NCBI RefSeq assembly: GCF_001514235.1
Contig: NZ_KQ948928.1
Coordinates: forward strand, 248,001-312,000
DNA: 64,000 bases
Reading direction: 5' to 3'
Origin: Streptomyces caeruleatus
GTDB taxonomy: Bacteria > Actinomycetota > Actinomycetes > Streptomycetales > Streptomycetaceae
Shown here: in pieces, positions 43,287-52,053 of the stretch
How positions within the stretch are numbered: position 1 is the first letter of the stretch
Layout of the letters: each line of letters opens with the position of its first letter
The notes under the pieces: model-generated
The model's database searches: none
Told to the model about the DNA's origin: nothing
Seen by the model: only the letters and a program-made list of their open reading frames with translations
Translations under genes and position numbers: made by a program

Positions 43287-44384
43287 ATGATCCTGACAAA
43301 GCAGGGGGCGACCGGGACCACCCCGCCCCGCCGATTAACCCTCCCCACCCGCGCCAGAGCCCTCTTCCTCGTCCTGGTCTCCCTGCTCGCGACCATCCCC
43401 GCCGTGGCCCTCGTCATGACCGCCGGCGGCGAGGCGGAGGCCCACGGCACCCCTATGAAGCCGGGCAGCCGTACCTTCCTGTGCTGGCAGGACGGGCTCA
43501 CCGACACCGGTGAGATCAAGCCCGTCAACCCGGCCTGCAGGGCGGCCCAACAGGTCAGCGGCACCACGCCGTTCTACAACTGGTTCTCGGTGCTGCGCTC
43601 CGACGGCGCCGGTCGCACCCGCGGCTTCGTGCCCGACGGCGAGCTGTGCAGCGGCGGCAACACCAACTTCACCGGCTTCAACGCCCCGCGCGACGACTGG
43701 CCGCTCACCCATCTCACCTCGGGCGCGACCGTCGACTTCTCCTACAACGCCTGGGCCGCGCACCCGGGTTGGTTCTACGTCTACATCACCAAGGACGGCT
43801 TCGACCCGAAGCAGGCCCTCACCTGGGACGACATGGAGGAGCAGCCCTTCCTCTCGGTCGACCACCCGCCGCTCAACGGCTCCCCGGGCACGGTCGAGGC
43901 CAACTACTCCTGGTCGGGGCAGCTCCCGGCGAACAAGTCGGGCCGCCACATCGTCTACATGGTCTGGCAGCGCTCGGACAGCGCGGAGACCTTCTACTCC
44001 TGCTCCGACATCGTCTTCGACGGCGGCAACGGAGAGGTCACCGGCATCAAGGATCCCGGCAACCCGACCGACCCGGTGCCCGGCGAGTGCTCCGCCACCC
44101 GCCGCACGACCGGTACCTGGTCCGGCGGCTACCAGTCCGAGGTGACCGTCACCAACTCCGGCGACGTCCCGATGCTCGGCTGGATGGTCGACTGGACGCT
44201 GCCCACGGGACAGAAGGTCGAGAGCCTGTGGAGCGGCAACGCGACCTATACCGGGCAGGACGTGATGGTGCACAACGCCGACTGGAACGGCTCCCTCGAT
44301 CCAGGTGAGAGTACGACCTTCGGCTACGTCGTCTCCGGCTCCGGCGGAGACATTACGAGCAGTCTGCCCTGCCGGGTGGGCTGA
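43287..44384 (+). CDS. Secreted AA10 lytic polysaccharide monooxygenase with CBM2
   Basis: A 365-residue secreted copper enzyme. The long signal peptide ends ...GGEAEA so that His53 of HGTPMKPGSRTFLC becomes the mature N-terminus; the second histidine of the copper brace is His159 (WAAHPGWFYVYI). The catalytic domain runs to about residue 260, then a linker and a CBM2 (GECSATRRTTGTWSGGYQSE to the last Cys). The CBM2 and the CebR box argue for cellulose as substrate. GTG 43260 is an alternative start. C-terminal CXX disulfide Cys residues are present. Confidence 0.93.
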   Translation: MILTKQGATGTTPPRRLTLPTRARALFLVLVSLLATIPAVALVMTAGGEAEAHGTPMKPGSRTFLCWQDGLTDTGEIKPVNPACRAAQQVSGTTPFYNWFSVLRSDGAGRTRGFVPDGELCSGGNTNFTGFNAPRDDWPLTHLTSGATVDFSYNAWAAHPGWFYVYITKDGFDPKQALTWDDMEEQPFLSVDHPPLNGSPGTVEANYSWSGQLPANKSGRHIVYMVWQRSDSAETFYSCSDIVFDGGNGEVTGIKDPGNPTDPVPGECSATRRTTGTWSGGYQSEVTVTNSGDVPMLGWMVDWTLPTGQKVESLWSGNATYTGQDVMVHNADWNGSLDPGESTTFGYVVSGSGGDITSSLPCRVG

Positions 44385-44509
44385 ACCGCGGCTCGGGGCG
44401 GACCCGGTGGACGGTCATTCGGCGTCCACCGGGTCCGCGAGCCGGACGGGCCCGAGGGGGGGAGCGGGACCGTCCGGATGGTGCGTGGCGGGGGAGACCA
44501 AGGTCGGGC

Positions 44510-44521
44510 GACAACGTTGTC
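44510..44521. promoter_or_regulatory. LacI-type palindrome in a convergent gap
   Basis: GACAACGTTGTC is a perfect 12-bp palindrome with the CG centre usual in LacI-family operators. It is identical to the site at 57917-57928. It lies between the 3' ends of the LPMO and esterase genes, where no promoter is expected. Confidence 0.5.
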
Positions 44522-44626
44522 GGAATGGTCTGCGCATGACTCTATCGCCTCAACGGACAACGACGTCAAGCCAGTTGCTCTGCGCGCGCTCCCACCCCAC
44601 GTCGCTGCTGCTCTGAAGGCCTCCTG

Positions 44627-45616
44627 TCACTCCAGCACTTCGGCCAGCCAGTCCAGTTGGCGGCGTACGTGCACCGCGTCGCCGCCCTCGTGGCCGTTGA
44701 ACCGATAGGGGTGGATCTCCTTGCGCGGCTCGGTGCCCGACAGTTCCGCGTAGCGGTTGAAGGCGCCGTAGGCCCCGCTGGGCGGGCACACCGTGTCGCG
44801 CAGGCCGACGCCGAAGTGGGCCGGGGCGTGGGCGCGGCGGGCGAAGGAGATCCCCTCCAGGTAGGAGAGCGTGGTGTAAGCGGCCCGCTCCGCGTCCCGG
44901 TGCACCGAGAGGTACGCGGCGATCTCGCCGTACGGCGACGCGTCGGTGAGGTCGAGGGCGCGGCGGATGCCGCACAGGAACGGGGCGGTGGCCAGGAGTG
45001 CGGTGAGGCCGGGGACGAGCCCGGCGACGGCGAGCGCGAGTCCGCCGCCCTGGCTGTTGCCGACGGCCGCGACGCGGGTGCCGTCGACGCCGGGCAGGGC
45101 GCGGACCGCGTCGACCGCGCGTACCGCGTCGGTGATCAGCCGCCGGTAGTGGTGGTCCCGGGGTGAGAGCAGGCCGCGTACCGCAGGGCCGGGGCCGCCC
45201 GGTGCCGTGGCGTGCGGGTCGGGGGTGGCGCCGCCGTTGCCGTACTGGTCGCCCTGGCCCCTGTTGTCCATCAGCAGATGCGCGTACCCGGCGCTCACCC
45301 AGGTCAGCCGCTCATGCGGGAGACCGCGGCCCCGGCCGTAGCCGGCGTACTCGACGACGGCCGGCAGGGGTTCGCGTACCCCGGCTGGTCTGCTGAACCA
45401 GGCCCGCACCGGGTCGCCGGCGAACCCGCGGAAGGTCACGTCCCAGGTCTCGGTGAGCCGCAGGCCCGTCTCCACCGGTTCGCACGCCACCAACACCTCG
45501 TTCCGGTCCGCCTCCTTGAGGGTGTCGTGCCAGAACTCGTCGAAGTCGGCGGGCTCCTGGAGGTCGGGTCGGTAGCGCTCCAGGTCCGTCAACGGCAGGT
45601 CGAACGCGGGCAACAT
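44627..45616 (-). CDS. Acetylxylan esterase / cephalosporin-C deacetylase family
   Basis: A 329-residue AXE1-type (CE7) esterase. RGQGDQYGNGGATPDPHA (RGQG motif), VAAVGNSQGGGLALA (Ser nucleophile in GNSQGG) and the terminal FNGHEGGDAVH (His) are visible. No signal peptide, so it acts inside the cell on imported acetylated oligosaccharides. It is divergent from the ABC transporter operon across the CGAAA-N-TTTCG box, which suggests common control. Confidence 0.9.
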   Translation of the reverse strand: MLPAFDLPLTDLERYRPDLQEPADFDEFWHDTLKEADRNEVLVACEPVETGLRLTETWDVTFRGFAGDPVRAWFSRPAGVREPLPAVVEYAGYGRGRGLPHERLTWVSAGYAHLLMDNRGQGDQYGNGGATPDPHATAPGGPGPAVRGLLSPRDHHYRRLITDAVRAVDAVRALPGVDGTRVAAVGNSQGGGLALAVAGLVPGLTALLATAPFLCGIRRALDLTDASPYGEIAAYLSVHRDAERAAYTTLSYLEGISFARRAHAPAHFGVGLRDTVCPPSGAYGAFNRYAELSGTEPRKEIHPYRFNGHEGGDAVHVRRQLDWLAEVLE

Positions 45617-45764
45617 GGCCTCCGATTGTTGCGCTTCGTCATCAGAATGTTTCGTAACTTCCGGCTCGTCCCGGTACCGGCCTCCTCAACTGGCGTTCCC
45701 TGTCAGCCCCATTGACAGCCATTACACCCGCCCCTAACCTCGCCGCAAAGTTGCCGGTACGACT

Positions 45765-45777
45765 CCGAAACTTTCGG
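45765..45777. promoter_or_regulatory. CGAAA-N-TTTCG xylanase-type operator
   Basis: CCGAAA-C-TTTCGG is a perfect palindrome 22 bp before the permease ATG. The CGAAA-N-TTTCG motif is known from promoters of xylanase genes in streptomycetes. It lies in the 182-bp gap shared by the esterase and transporter genes. Confidence 0.7.
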
Positions 45778-45798
45778 TGCCACCGGGAGGCCACCTGC

Positions 45799-46791
45799 AT
45801 GAGCACGTCCACCAGATCGGCTCCACCGCCCGGCACCCAGGAGCCACCGCCGACCAAGGCACCACGCCGCCCCGGGCGGCGGACGCCACGCACCGGATGG
45901 CGGCGGGCGCTGCGCCGGGACTGGCAGCTGTACTCGCTCGCCGTGCTGCCGCTGCTGTTCTTCCTCGTCTTCCGCTATCTGCCGATGATCGGCAACGTGA
46001 TCGCCTTCCGGCGCTTCGAACCGGGCGGCTCGATCTTCGGCGAGCAGTGGGTGGGCCTGCGCTATGTCGAGATGTTCCTCAGCGACCCCACCTTCTGGCA
46101 GGTCTTCCGCAACACCCTCTGGCTCGGCGGACTCACCCTCGTCTTCTGCTTCCCGATCCCGATCGTGCTCGCCCTGCTGCTGAACGAGGTGCGCAGGCGC
46201 TCACTGAAACGGTTCGTGCAGTCGGTGTCGTATCTGCCGCACTTCCTGTCGATCGTGATCGTCGCGGGCATCACCCTGCAGATGCTCGCCACGGACGGCC
46301 CGATCAACCACGCGCTGGGCTGGTTCGGCCACGACCCGATCCGGTTCATCCAGGAACCCGAGTGGTTCCGCACCGTCTACGTCGGCTCCGAGATCTGGCA
46401 GACCGCCGGCTGGGGCACGATCCTCTACCTCGCCGCGCTCACCACCATCGACGAGGACCTCTACGAGGCCGCCCGCATCGACGGCGCCAACCGCTGGCAG
46501 CAGATCTGGCACGTCACCCTGCCCGGCATCCGCCCCACCATGATCACGCTGCTGATCCTCAACATCGGCACCTTCATGGCCGTCGGCTTCGAGAAGGTCC
46601 TGCTGCTGTACAACCCGTTGACCTATCCGAAGGCCGACGTGATCTCGACCTACCTCTACCGCGCGGGCGTCGAGTCCAACAGCTTCAGCTACGCCGCCGC
46701 CATCGGCCTGTTCGAGGCGATCATCGGCCTGGTCCTCATCACGTCCGCCAACACGCTCTCGCGCCGCACAGTGGGGACCAGCCTGTGGTGA
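45799..46791 (+). CDS. ABC transporter permease, LplB type
   Basis: A 330-residue permease with six hydrophobic segments after a Pro/Arg-rich cytosolic N-terminus. The EAA loop is DLYEAARIDGANRWQQIWHVTLPGI. LplB/YteP-type permeases serve importers of complex or charged oligosaccharides (aldouronates, rhamnogalacturonan). GGGAGG precedes ATG 45799. First gene of a five-gene operon. Confidence 0.9.
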   Translation: MSTSTRSAPPPGTQEPPPTKAPRRPGRRTPRTGWRRALRRDWQLYSLAVLPLLFFLVFRYLPMIGNVIAFRRFEPGGSIFGEQWVGLRYVEMFLSDPTFWQVFRNTLWLGGLTLVFCFPIPIVLALLLNEVRRRSLKRFVQSVSYLPHFLSIVIVAGITLQMLATDGPINHALGWFGHDPIRFIQEPEWFRTVYVGSEIWQTAGWGTILYLAALTTIDEDLYEAARIDGANRWQQIWHVTLPGIRPTMITLLILNIGTFMAVGFEKVLLLYNPLTYPKADVISTYLYRAGVESNSFSYAAAIGLFEAIIGLVLITSANTLSRRTVGTSLW

Positions 46792-47657
46792 AGCCGAGCC
46801 GTTCCTACCGGGTCTTCCAGGGCGTCAACGGTGTCGTCCTCACCCTGGTCGTGATCGTCACCCTGTACCCGTTCGTCAACATCATCGCCCGCTCGTTCAG
46901 TGCCGAGCGGCAGATCAGGGCCGGTGAAGTGACCCTGTGGCCCGAGGGGTTCAACCTCACCACGTACAAGATCGTGTTCCAGGACGCCATGTTCTGGCGG
47001 AACTACGGCAACACCGTGCTGTACACCGTGGTCGCCACCGCCGTCGCCATGATCCTGACCACCTGTTACGCCTACGTCCTGTCGAAGAAGCAACTCAAGG
47101 GGCGCGGCGTCCTGGTCGGGGTCGCCGTCTTCACCATGTTCTTCACCGGCGGCCTGATCCCCAACTACGTCCTCGTCACGAGCCTCGGCCTGAAGAACAG
47201 CGTCTGGGCCATCGCGCTCCCCAACGCCATCAGCGTGTTCAACCTGCTGGTCATGAAGGCCTTCTTCGAGAGCCTGCCGACCGAACTGGAGGAGGCCGCG
47301 CAGATCGACGGCCTGAGCACGTACGGCATCCTGCTGCGGATCGTGCTCCCCCTGTCGAAGGCGGTCGTCGCGACGATGGTGCTGTTCTACTCGGTGTCGT
47401 TCTGGAACTCCTGGTTCAGCGCCTTCCTCTACATGGACAAGTCCGAGCTGATGCCGGTCACCGTCTATCTGCGCAACCTCATCTCCGGCGCGACCACGGG
47501 CGGCAACGCGGGCGCCGCCGACGCGCAGCTCAGCCAGGTCGGCGCGAACATCCAGGCGGTCACGATCGTGCTGACCTCGCTGCCCATCCTCTGTGTCTAT
47601 CCGTTCGTCCAGCGCTACTTCGTCTCGGGCGTGATGCTCGGCGCGGTCAAGGGCTGA
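46788..47657 (+). CDS. ABC transporter permease, LplC/YtcP type
   Basis: A 289-residue second permease. The EAA motif is ELEEAAQIDGLSTYGILLRIVLP. Its GTG overlaps the stop of the first permease (GTGA). Together they form the heterodimeric membrane part; the ATPase is not encoded here and is probably a shared MsiK-type subunit, as is usual for streptomycete sugar importers. Confidence 0.9.
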   Translation: MKPSRSYRVFQGVNGVVLTLVVIVTLYPFVNIIARSFSAERQIRAGEVTLWPEGFNLTTYKIVFQDAMFWRNYGNTVLYTVVATAVAMILTTCYAYVLSKKQLKGRGVLVGVAVFTMFFTGGLIPNYVLVTSLGLKNSVWAIALPNAISVFNLLVMKAFFESLPTELEEAAQIDGLSTYGILLRIVLPLSKAVVATMVLFYSVSFWNSWFSAFLYMDKSELMPVTVYLRNLISGATTGGNAGAADAQLSQVGANIQAVTIVLTSLPILCVYPFVQRYFVSGVMLGAVKG

Positions 47658-47684
47658 CGGTCCAGGGCTACCAAGGGAGTAACC

Positions 47685-49349
47685 GTGTCATCCGTGCACA
47701 ACGCAGGCCAGCTGTCACGGCGTCAGATCCTCGCCGCCGCCGGTTTCATCGGACTCGCCACCCTGACCGGATGCGGCAGCGGCGACGACGGCGGGGACTC
47801 CAAGGACCTGTCGAAGAAGAGAGACGGCGCCATGAAGGACTACCGCGTCGGCCAGCAGTTCAAGGCGACCAAGGCGCTCTCCTTCTCAATCCTGCACAAC
47901 AACAACCCGGTCTACCCGATGAAGGACGGCTGGCTGTTCTGGAAGGAGCTCACCCGGCGCACCGGCGTCACCTTCGAGCCCGTCGCCGTGCCCCTGGTCG
48001 ACTACGAGAAGAAGCGCAGCGTGCTGATCGGCTCGGGCGACGCCCCGTTCCTGATACCCAAGACGTACCACCCCGCCGAGGTCGCGTTCGTGTCGTCGGG
48101 CGCGGTCCTCCCGGTCAGCGACTACACGCACCTCATGCCCAACTTCCGGGATAAGGTCAAGCGTTGGAAGCTGGAGCCGGAGCTCGACTCCATCCGGCAG
48201 TCCGACGGCAAGTTCTATCTGCTGCCCGGCCTGCACGAGAAGCCCAGATCCGGCTACTCGCTGGCGCTGCGCACCGACGTCCTCGACCGGCTCGGACTGA
48301 GCCTGCCCACCACCTGGGACGAGGTGTACGAGGTCTTCAAGGCGATCAAGGCGGAGTACCCGGACCGCTACCCGTTCTCCGACCGCTGGAGCAAGAACAC
48401 GCCCTACCCGGCCGCCGCCCTCTTCAGCTACCTCGGCCAGGCCTACGGCGTCCGCGCCGGATGGACGTACGACAACATCGACTGGGACGCGGACGCGGGG
48501 AAGTTCGTCTTCACCGGGGCGACGGACGCCTACCGGCAGCTGATCGAGTACGTGCGCAAGCTGGTCGCCGAGAAGCTGGTGGACCCGGAGAGCTTCACCC
48601 AGACCGACGACGAGGCCGCGCAGAAGCTGCTGGGCGAGAAGTCCTTCGCGATCAGCGCCAACCCGCAGGTCCTGGTGCAGGAGTACCGGTTCAACCTGGA
48701 GAAGCAGGTCAAGGGCGCCAAGATCGAGATGATCCCGGTGCCGCTCGGGCCCGCCGGTCCGGTGGTGCTGGGCGGAGTCCGGCTGGAGAACGGCATCATG
48801 ATCTCCAGCGAGGCCCTCAAGAGCGACAGCTTCGTCGCGATGATGCAGTTCGTGGACTGGCTGTGGTACTCGGACGAGGGTCAGCGGTTCGCGCGCTGGG
48901 GCGTCGAGGGCGTCACCTACACCCACTCCGGCGACCAGTACCAGCCCAAGCCCGGCATCAGCCTCATGGGCTCCGACCCGGACGCCCCCAAGGACATGCA
49001 GAAGGACTACGGCTTCTACAACGGTGTCTTCACCTACGGCGGCAGCTGGGAACTCGTCTCCTCCATGTTCAGCCCCGACGAGAAGAAGTTCCAGGACGCC
49101 ATGTCCCAGCGCGAACAGACACCCATCGCCCCGGCCCATCCGCTCCAGTCCTTCGAGCAGGAACAGGCGTCCCTGTGGGAGACCCCGCTCAGGGACCACG
49201 TCACCCAGAACACCCTCAAGTTCGTCCTCGGCAAACGCCCCCTGTCCGAATGGGACGCGTACGTCGCCGAGCTGAAGGCGAAGAACATGGAGAAGTTCGT
49301 CGACCTGCACAACGCGGCGTACGAACGCTTCAAGAAGGACAACGGGTGA
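47685..49349 (+). CDS. Extracellular solute-binding lipoprotein (LplA/YtcQ type)
   Basis: A 554-residue binding protein. The signal sequence has SRRQILAAAGF and a lipobox LTGC (Cys30), so it is a membrane-anchored lipoprotein and possibly a Tat substrate. Its size, larger than usual sugar-binding proteins, is that of the LplA/YtcQ group that binds aldouronates or pectin oligomers. AAGGGAG precedes GTG 47685. Confidence 0.9.
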   Translation: MSSVHNAGQLSRRQILAAAGFIGLATLTGCGSGDDGGDSKDLSKKRDGAMKDYRVGQQFKATKALSFSILHNNNPVYPMKDGWLFWKELTRRTGVTFEPVAVPLVDYEKKRSVLIGSGDAPFLIPKTYHPAEVAFVSSGAVLPVSDYTHLMPNFRDKVKRWKLEPELDSIRQSDGKFYLLPGLHEKPRSGYSLALRTDVLDRLGLSLPTTWDEVYEVFKAIKAEYPDRYPFSDRWSKNTPYPAAALFSYLGQAYGVRAGWTYDNIDWDADAGKFVFTGATDAYRQLIEYVRKLVAEKLVDPESFTQTDDEAAQKLLGEKSFAISANPQVLVQEYRFNLEKQVKGAKIEMIPVPLGPAGPVVLGGVRLENGIMISSEALKSDSFVAMMQFVDWLWYSDEGQRFARWGVEGVTYTHSGDQYQPKPGISLMGSDPDAPKDMQKDYGFYNGVFTYGGSWELVSSMFSPDEKKFQDAMSQREQTPIAPAHPLQSFEQEQASLWETPLRDHVTQNTLKFVLGKRPLSEWDAYVAELKAKNMEKFVDLHNAAYERFKKDNG

Positions 49350-50032
49350 GCAGCGGCGCGCCCACGGCCGACTTCGGCGCGGGAGCCCTCTCCCGCGCCG
49401 CCGCCCTGATCCACACCCTGGTCACCGTCGAGGCCTTGCTGCTCCTCGCCGCCGCACCCGGATTCGCCGGCCTGCTCCTGGTCGGCCCCGACCCGGCCAA
49501 CCTGCCCCTGGCCGCCGTATGCCTGCTGCCGCTCGGCCCGGCCCTGTCCGCCGCCCTGTACGCCCTGCACCACCGCAGCCGGGACCTCACCGAACTGCAC
49601 CCGGCCCGGACCTACGCACGCGGCTGGCGCCTCAACGCCCTGCCCGCGCTCAAGCTCTGGACGCCGCTGCTCGCCTGGCTGACGGTCATCGCCTTCACCC
49701 TCACCCACTTCTCCGCCACCGGCCTGCCCGGCTGGTGGGCGGTCCTGCTCGGTGTGATCGGCGTCGGCTCCCTGCTGTGGGGCGCGCACGCGTTGCTCCT
49801 CACCTCCCTGTTCACCTTCCGCACCCGTGACACCGCCCGCCTCGCCGCCTACTTCCTGGTCCGGCACGCCCGCACCACCCTCGCCGCCGCCTCCCTGCTC
49901 GTCCTGGTGGCCGCGTCGACCGCCCTGCTGACCGAGGCCCTGCCCGCCCTGCTGGCCGCCCCGCTGCTGCTCTCCCTGCTGCACAGCAGTCGCCCGGTGA
50001 TCGCCGAGACCCAGGAGGACTTCACCGCATGA
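49346..50032 (+). CDS. DUF624 (YesL-like) membrane protein
   Basis: A 228-residue membrane protein with five or six hydrophobic segments. YesL/DUF624 proteins accompany LplABC-type importers in many bacteria; their role is unknown. GTG 49346 overlaps the binding-protein stop and its own stop overlaps the GH42 start, so it is tightly coupled in the operon. Confidence 0.8.
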   Translation: MSSGAPTADFGAGALSRAAALIHTLVTVEALLLLAAAPGFAGLLLVGPDPANLPLAAVCLLPLGPALSAALYALHHRSRDLTELHPARTYARGWRLNALPALKLWTPLLAWLTVIAFTLTHFSATGLPGWWAVLLGVIGVGSLLWGAHALLLTSLFTFRTRDTARLAAYFLVRHARTTLAAASLLVLVAASTALLTEALPALLAAPLLLSLLHSSRPVIAETQEDFTA

Positions 50033-52053
50033 CAGCGCCGCGCACCCCGAAGATCCCGTACGGCGGCGACTACAACCCCGAGCAGTGGCCCGAGCCGGTC
50101 TGGGACGACGACCACCGCCTGTTCACGCAGGCCGGCATCGACACCTTCACGGTCGGCGTCTTCTCCTGGTCCCTCACCCAACCCGCCCCCGACACCTACG
50201 ACTTCACGGTCCTCGACCGCGTCCTGGACCGCGCGGCCACCGAGAACCGCCGGATCTGCCTGGCCACCGGCACCGCCGCCCTCCCGCCCTGGCTCGCCAA
50301 GCGGCACCCCGAGGTCAACCGCACCGACTTCGAGGGCCGCCGCCACCGCTACGGCCAGCGCCACAACTTCTGCCCCAGCTCACCGGCGTACCGCGACCAC
50401 GCCACCGCCATGGCGGCCCGCCTCGCCGAACGCTACGCCGATCACCCCGCACTGCTGGCCTGGCACATCAACAACGAGTACGGCGGCGCCTGCTACTGCG
50501 ACCTGTGCGCCGAGGCCTTCCGGGAGTGGCTCCAGCGCAGGTACGGCACCCTCGACGCCCTCAACGACGCCTGGTGGTCGACCTTCTGGTCCCACCGCTT
50601 CACCGACTTCGCGGAGATCGAGCCCCCGAGCGCCCTCACCGAGCACTGGCGCGGCCCCGACCACACCGCGTTCCAGGGCATCACCCTCGACTACTTCCGC
50701 TTCACCACCGACGCCCTCCTCGGCTGCTTCCTCGCCGAGAAGGAGGTGATCCGCGCCCACGACCAGGACACACCCGTCACCACCAACTTCATGGGCATGT
50801 TTCGCCCCCTCGACTACCACCGCTGGGCGCCCCACCTCGACTTCGCGTCCTGGGACAGCTACCCGCCCCTCGACGCCCCGCCGACCTGGCCCGCCCTCGC
50901 CCACGACCTGATGCGCGGCCTGAAGGACGGCGCGCCGTTCTGGCTGATGGAGCAGACCCCCTCCACCACGGCCTGCCGTGACGTCAACCCGCTCCGCCGA
51001 CCGGGCGAGTTGCGGCTGGCCACCCTCCAGGCCGTCGCCCACGGCGCCGACGCCGCCCTCTACTTCCAGATGCGCGCCTCCCGCGGTGCCTGCGAGAAGT
51101 ACCACGGCGCGGTGATCGGCCACGCGGGCCGGGACGACACCCGGGTCTTCCGTGAAGTGGCCGAACTGGGAAGGGAGTTGGAGGCTCTGGGTGACGCGAC
51201 TCTCGGCGCCCGCACCCCGGCCCGCACCGCCCTGCTCTTCGACTGGGACAGCTGGTGGGCCCTGGAGATCTCCGACGGCCCCTCCCGGCTGGTCCGGTAC
51301 CAGGAGGTGGTCCACGCCTACTACCGGGCCGCCCGCGAGGCCGGCGCGGACGTGGACGTCGTCCCGGTCACGGCCGACCTCACGGCGTACGACGTGCTCC
51401 TCGCCCCCGTCCTGCACATGGTCAAGGGCGACCTCGCGGAGCGTCTGGAGGCCGTCGCGGCGCGCGGCGGCACGGTCCTGACGACCTTCCTCTCAGGCCG
51501 CGTCGACGAACACGACCGCGCGTTCCCCACGGACGTGCCCGGCCCGCTCGCGCCTCTGATGGGCGTCCGTGTCGACGAGTGGGACTCCCGGGCACGGGAC
51601 TTCGTGCAGCCCGTCCGGCTGGGGGAGCTGACCTGTGAGGCCCGCCTGCTCTTCGAGATCGTGCTGCCGCGCGGCGCCGAACCGGTCGGCACCTATGGCA
51701 CCGACTTCTACGCCGGCACCCCGGCCGTGACCCGGAACCGCTTCGGCGGGAGCGGAGGCGAAGGCTGGTATGTCGCCACCGCCCTCGACCAGCCCGGCGT
51801 CGACTGGATCGTCCGCCGCATCCTGACCCGCCACGACCTGCTCGGCCCCTACGCCGACCACCCCGCCCTGGAGACCGCGACCCGGGTCGCCCCCGACGGC
51901 ACCCGCCTCCACTTCCTCCTCAACCACGCCCCGGAGCCGGCCCACCTCACCGCCCACACCACCGCGACCGACCTGCTGACCGGCAAGCGGATCGAGGAGG
52001 GCGAGCCCCTGACCCTCGACCCGCTCGGCACAGTGATCCTCCGCGGTCAGTAG
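50029..52053 (+). CDS. GH42 beta-galactosidase-type glycoside hydrolase
   Basis: A 674-residue intracellular GH42 enzyme. The TIM barrel starts at YGGDYNPEQWPEPVW; the acid/base is Glu150 in WHINNEYGG and the nucleophile Glu308 in FWLMEQTPS. Trimerisation and C-terminal beta domains follow. GH42 cleaves beta-galactosides or alpha-L-arabinopyranosides; with this importer the substrate may be a side chain of hemicellulose. Its stop overlaps that of GH67 on the other strand by 7 bp. Confidence 0.92.
   Translation: MTAPRTPKIPYGGDYNPEQWPEPVWDDDHRLFTQAGIDTFTVGVFSWSLTQPAPDTYDFTVLDRVLDRAATENRRICLATGTAALPPWLAKRHPEVNRTDFEGRRHRYGQRHNFCPSSPAYRDHATAMAARLAERYADHPALLAWHINNEYGGACYCDLCAEAFREWLQRRYGTLDALNDAWWSTFWSHRFTDFAEIEPPSALTEHWRGPDHTAFQGITLDYFRFTTDALLGCFLAEKEVIRAHDQDTPVTTNFMGMFRPLDYHRWAPHLDFASWDSYPPLDAPPTWPALAHDLMRGLKDGAPFWLMEQTPSTTACRDVNPLRRPGELRLATLQAVAHGADAALYFQMRASRGACEKYHGAVIGHAGRDDTRVFREVAELGRELEALGDATLGARTPARTALLFDWDSWWALEISDGPSRLVRYQEVVHAYYRAAREAGADVDVVPVTADLTAYDVLLAPVLHMVKGDLAERLEAVAARGGTVLTTFLSGRVDEHDRAFPTDVPGPLAPLMGVRVDEWDSRARDFVQPVRLGELTCEARLLFEIVLPRGAEPVGTYGTDFYAGTPAVTRNRFGGSGGEGWYVATALDQPGVDWIVRRILTRHDLLGPYADHPALETATRVAPDGTRLHFLLNHAPEPAHLTAHTTATDLLTGKRIEEGEPLTLDPLGTVILRGQ

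Noticed and set aside
45642..45893. Minus-strand frame over the start of the LplB-type permease gene
   Set aside because: It overlaps the promoter, operator and the start of a clear gene, and its translation has no family features.
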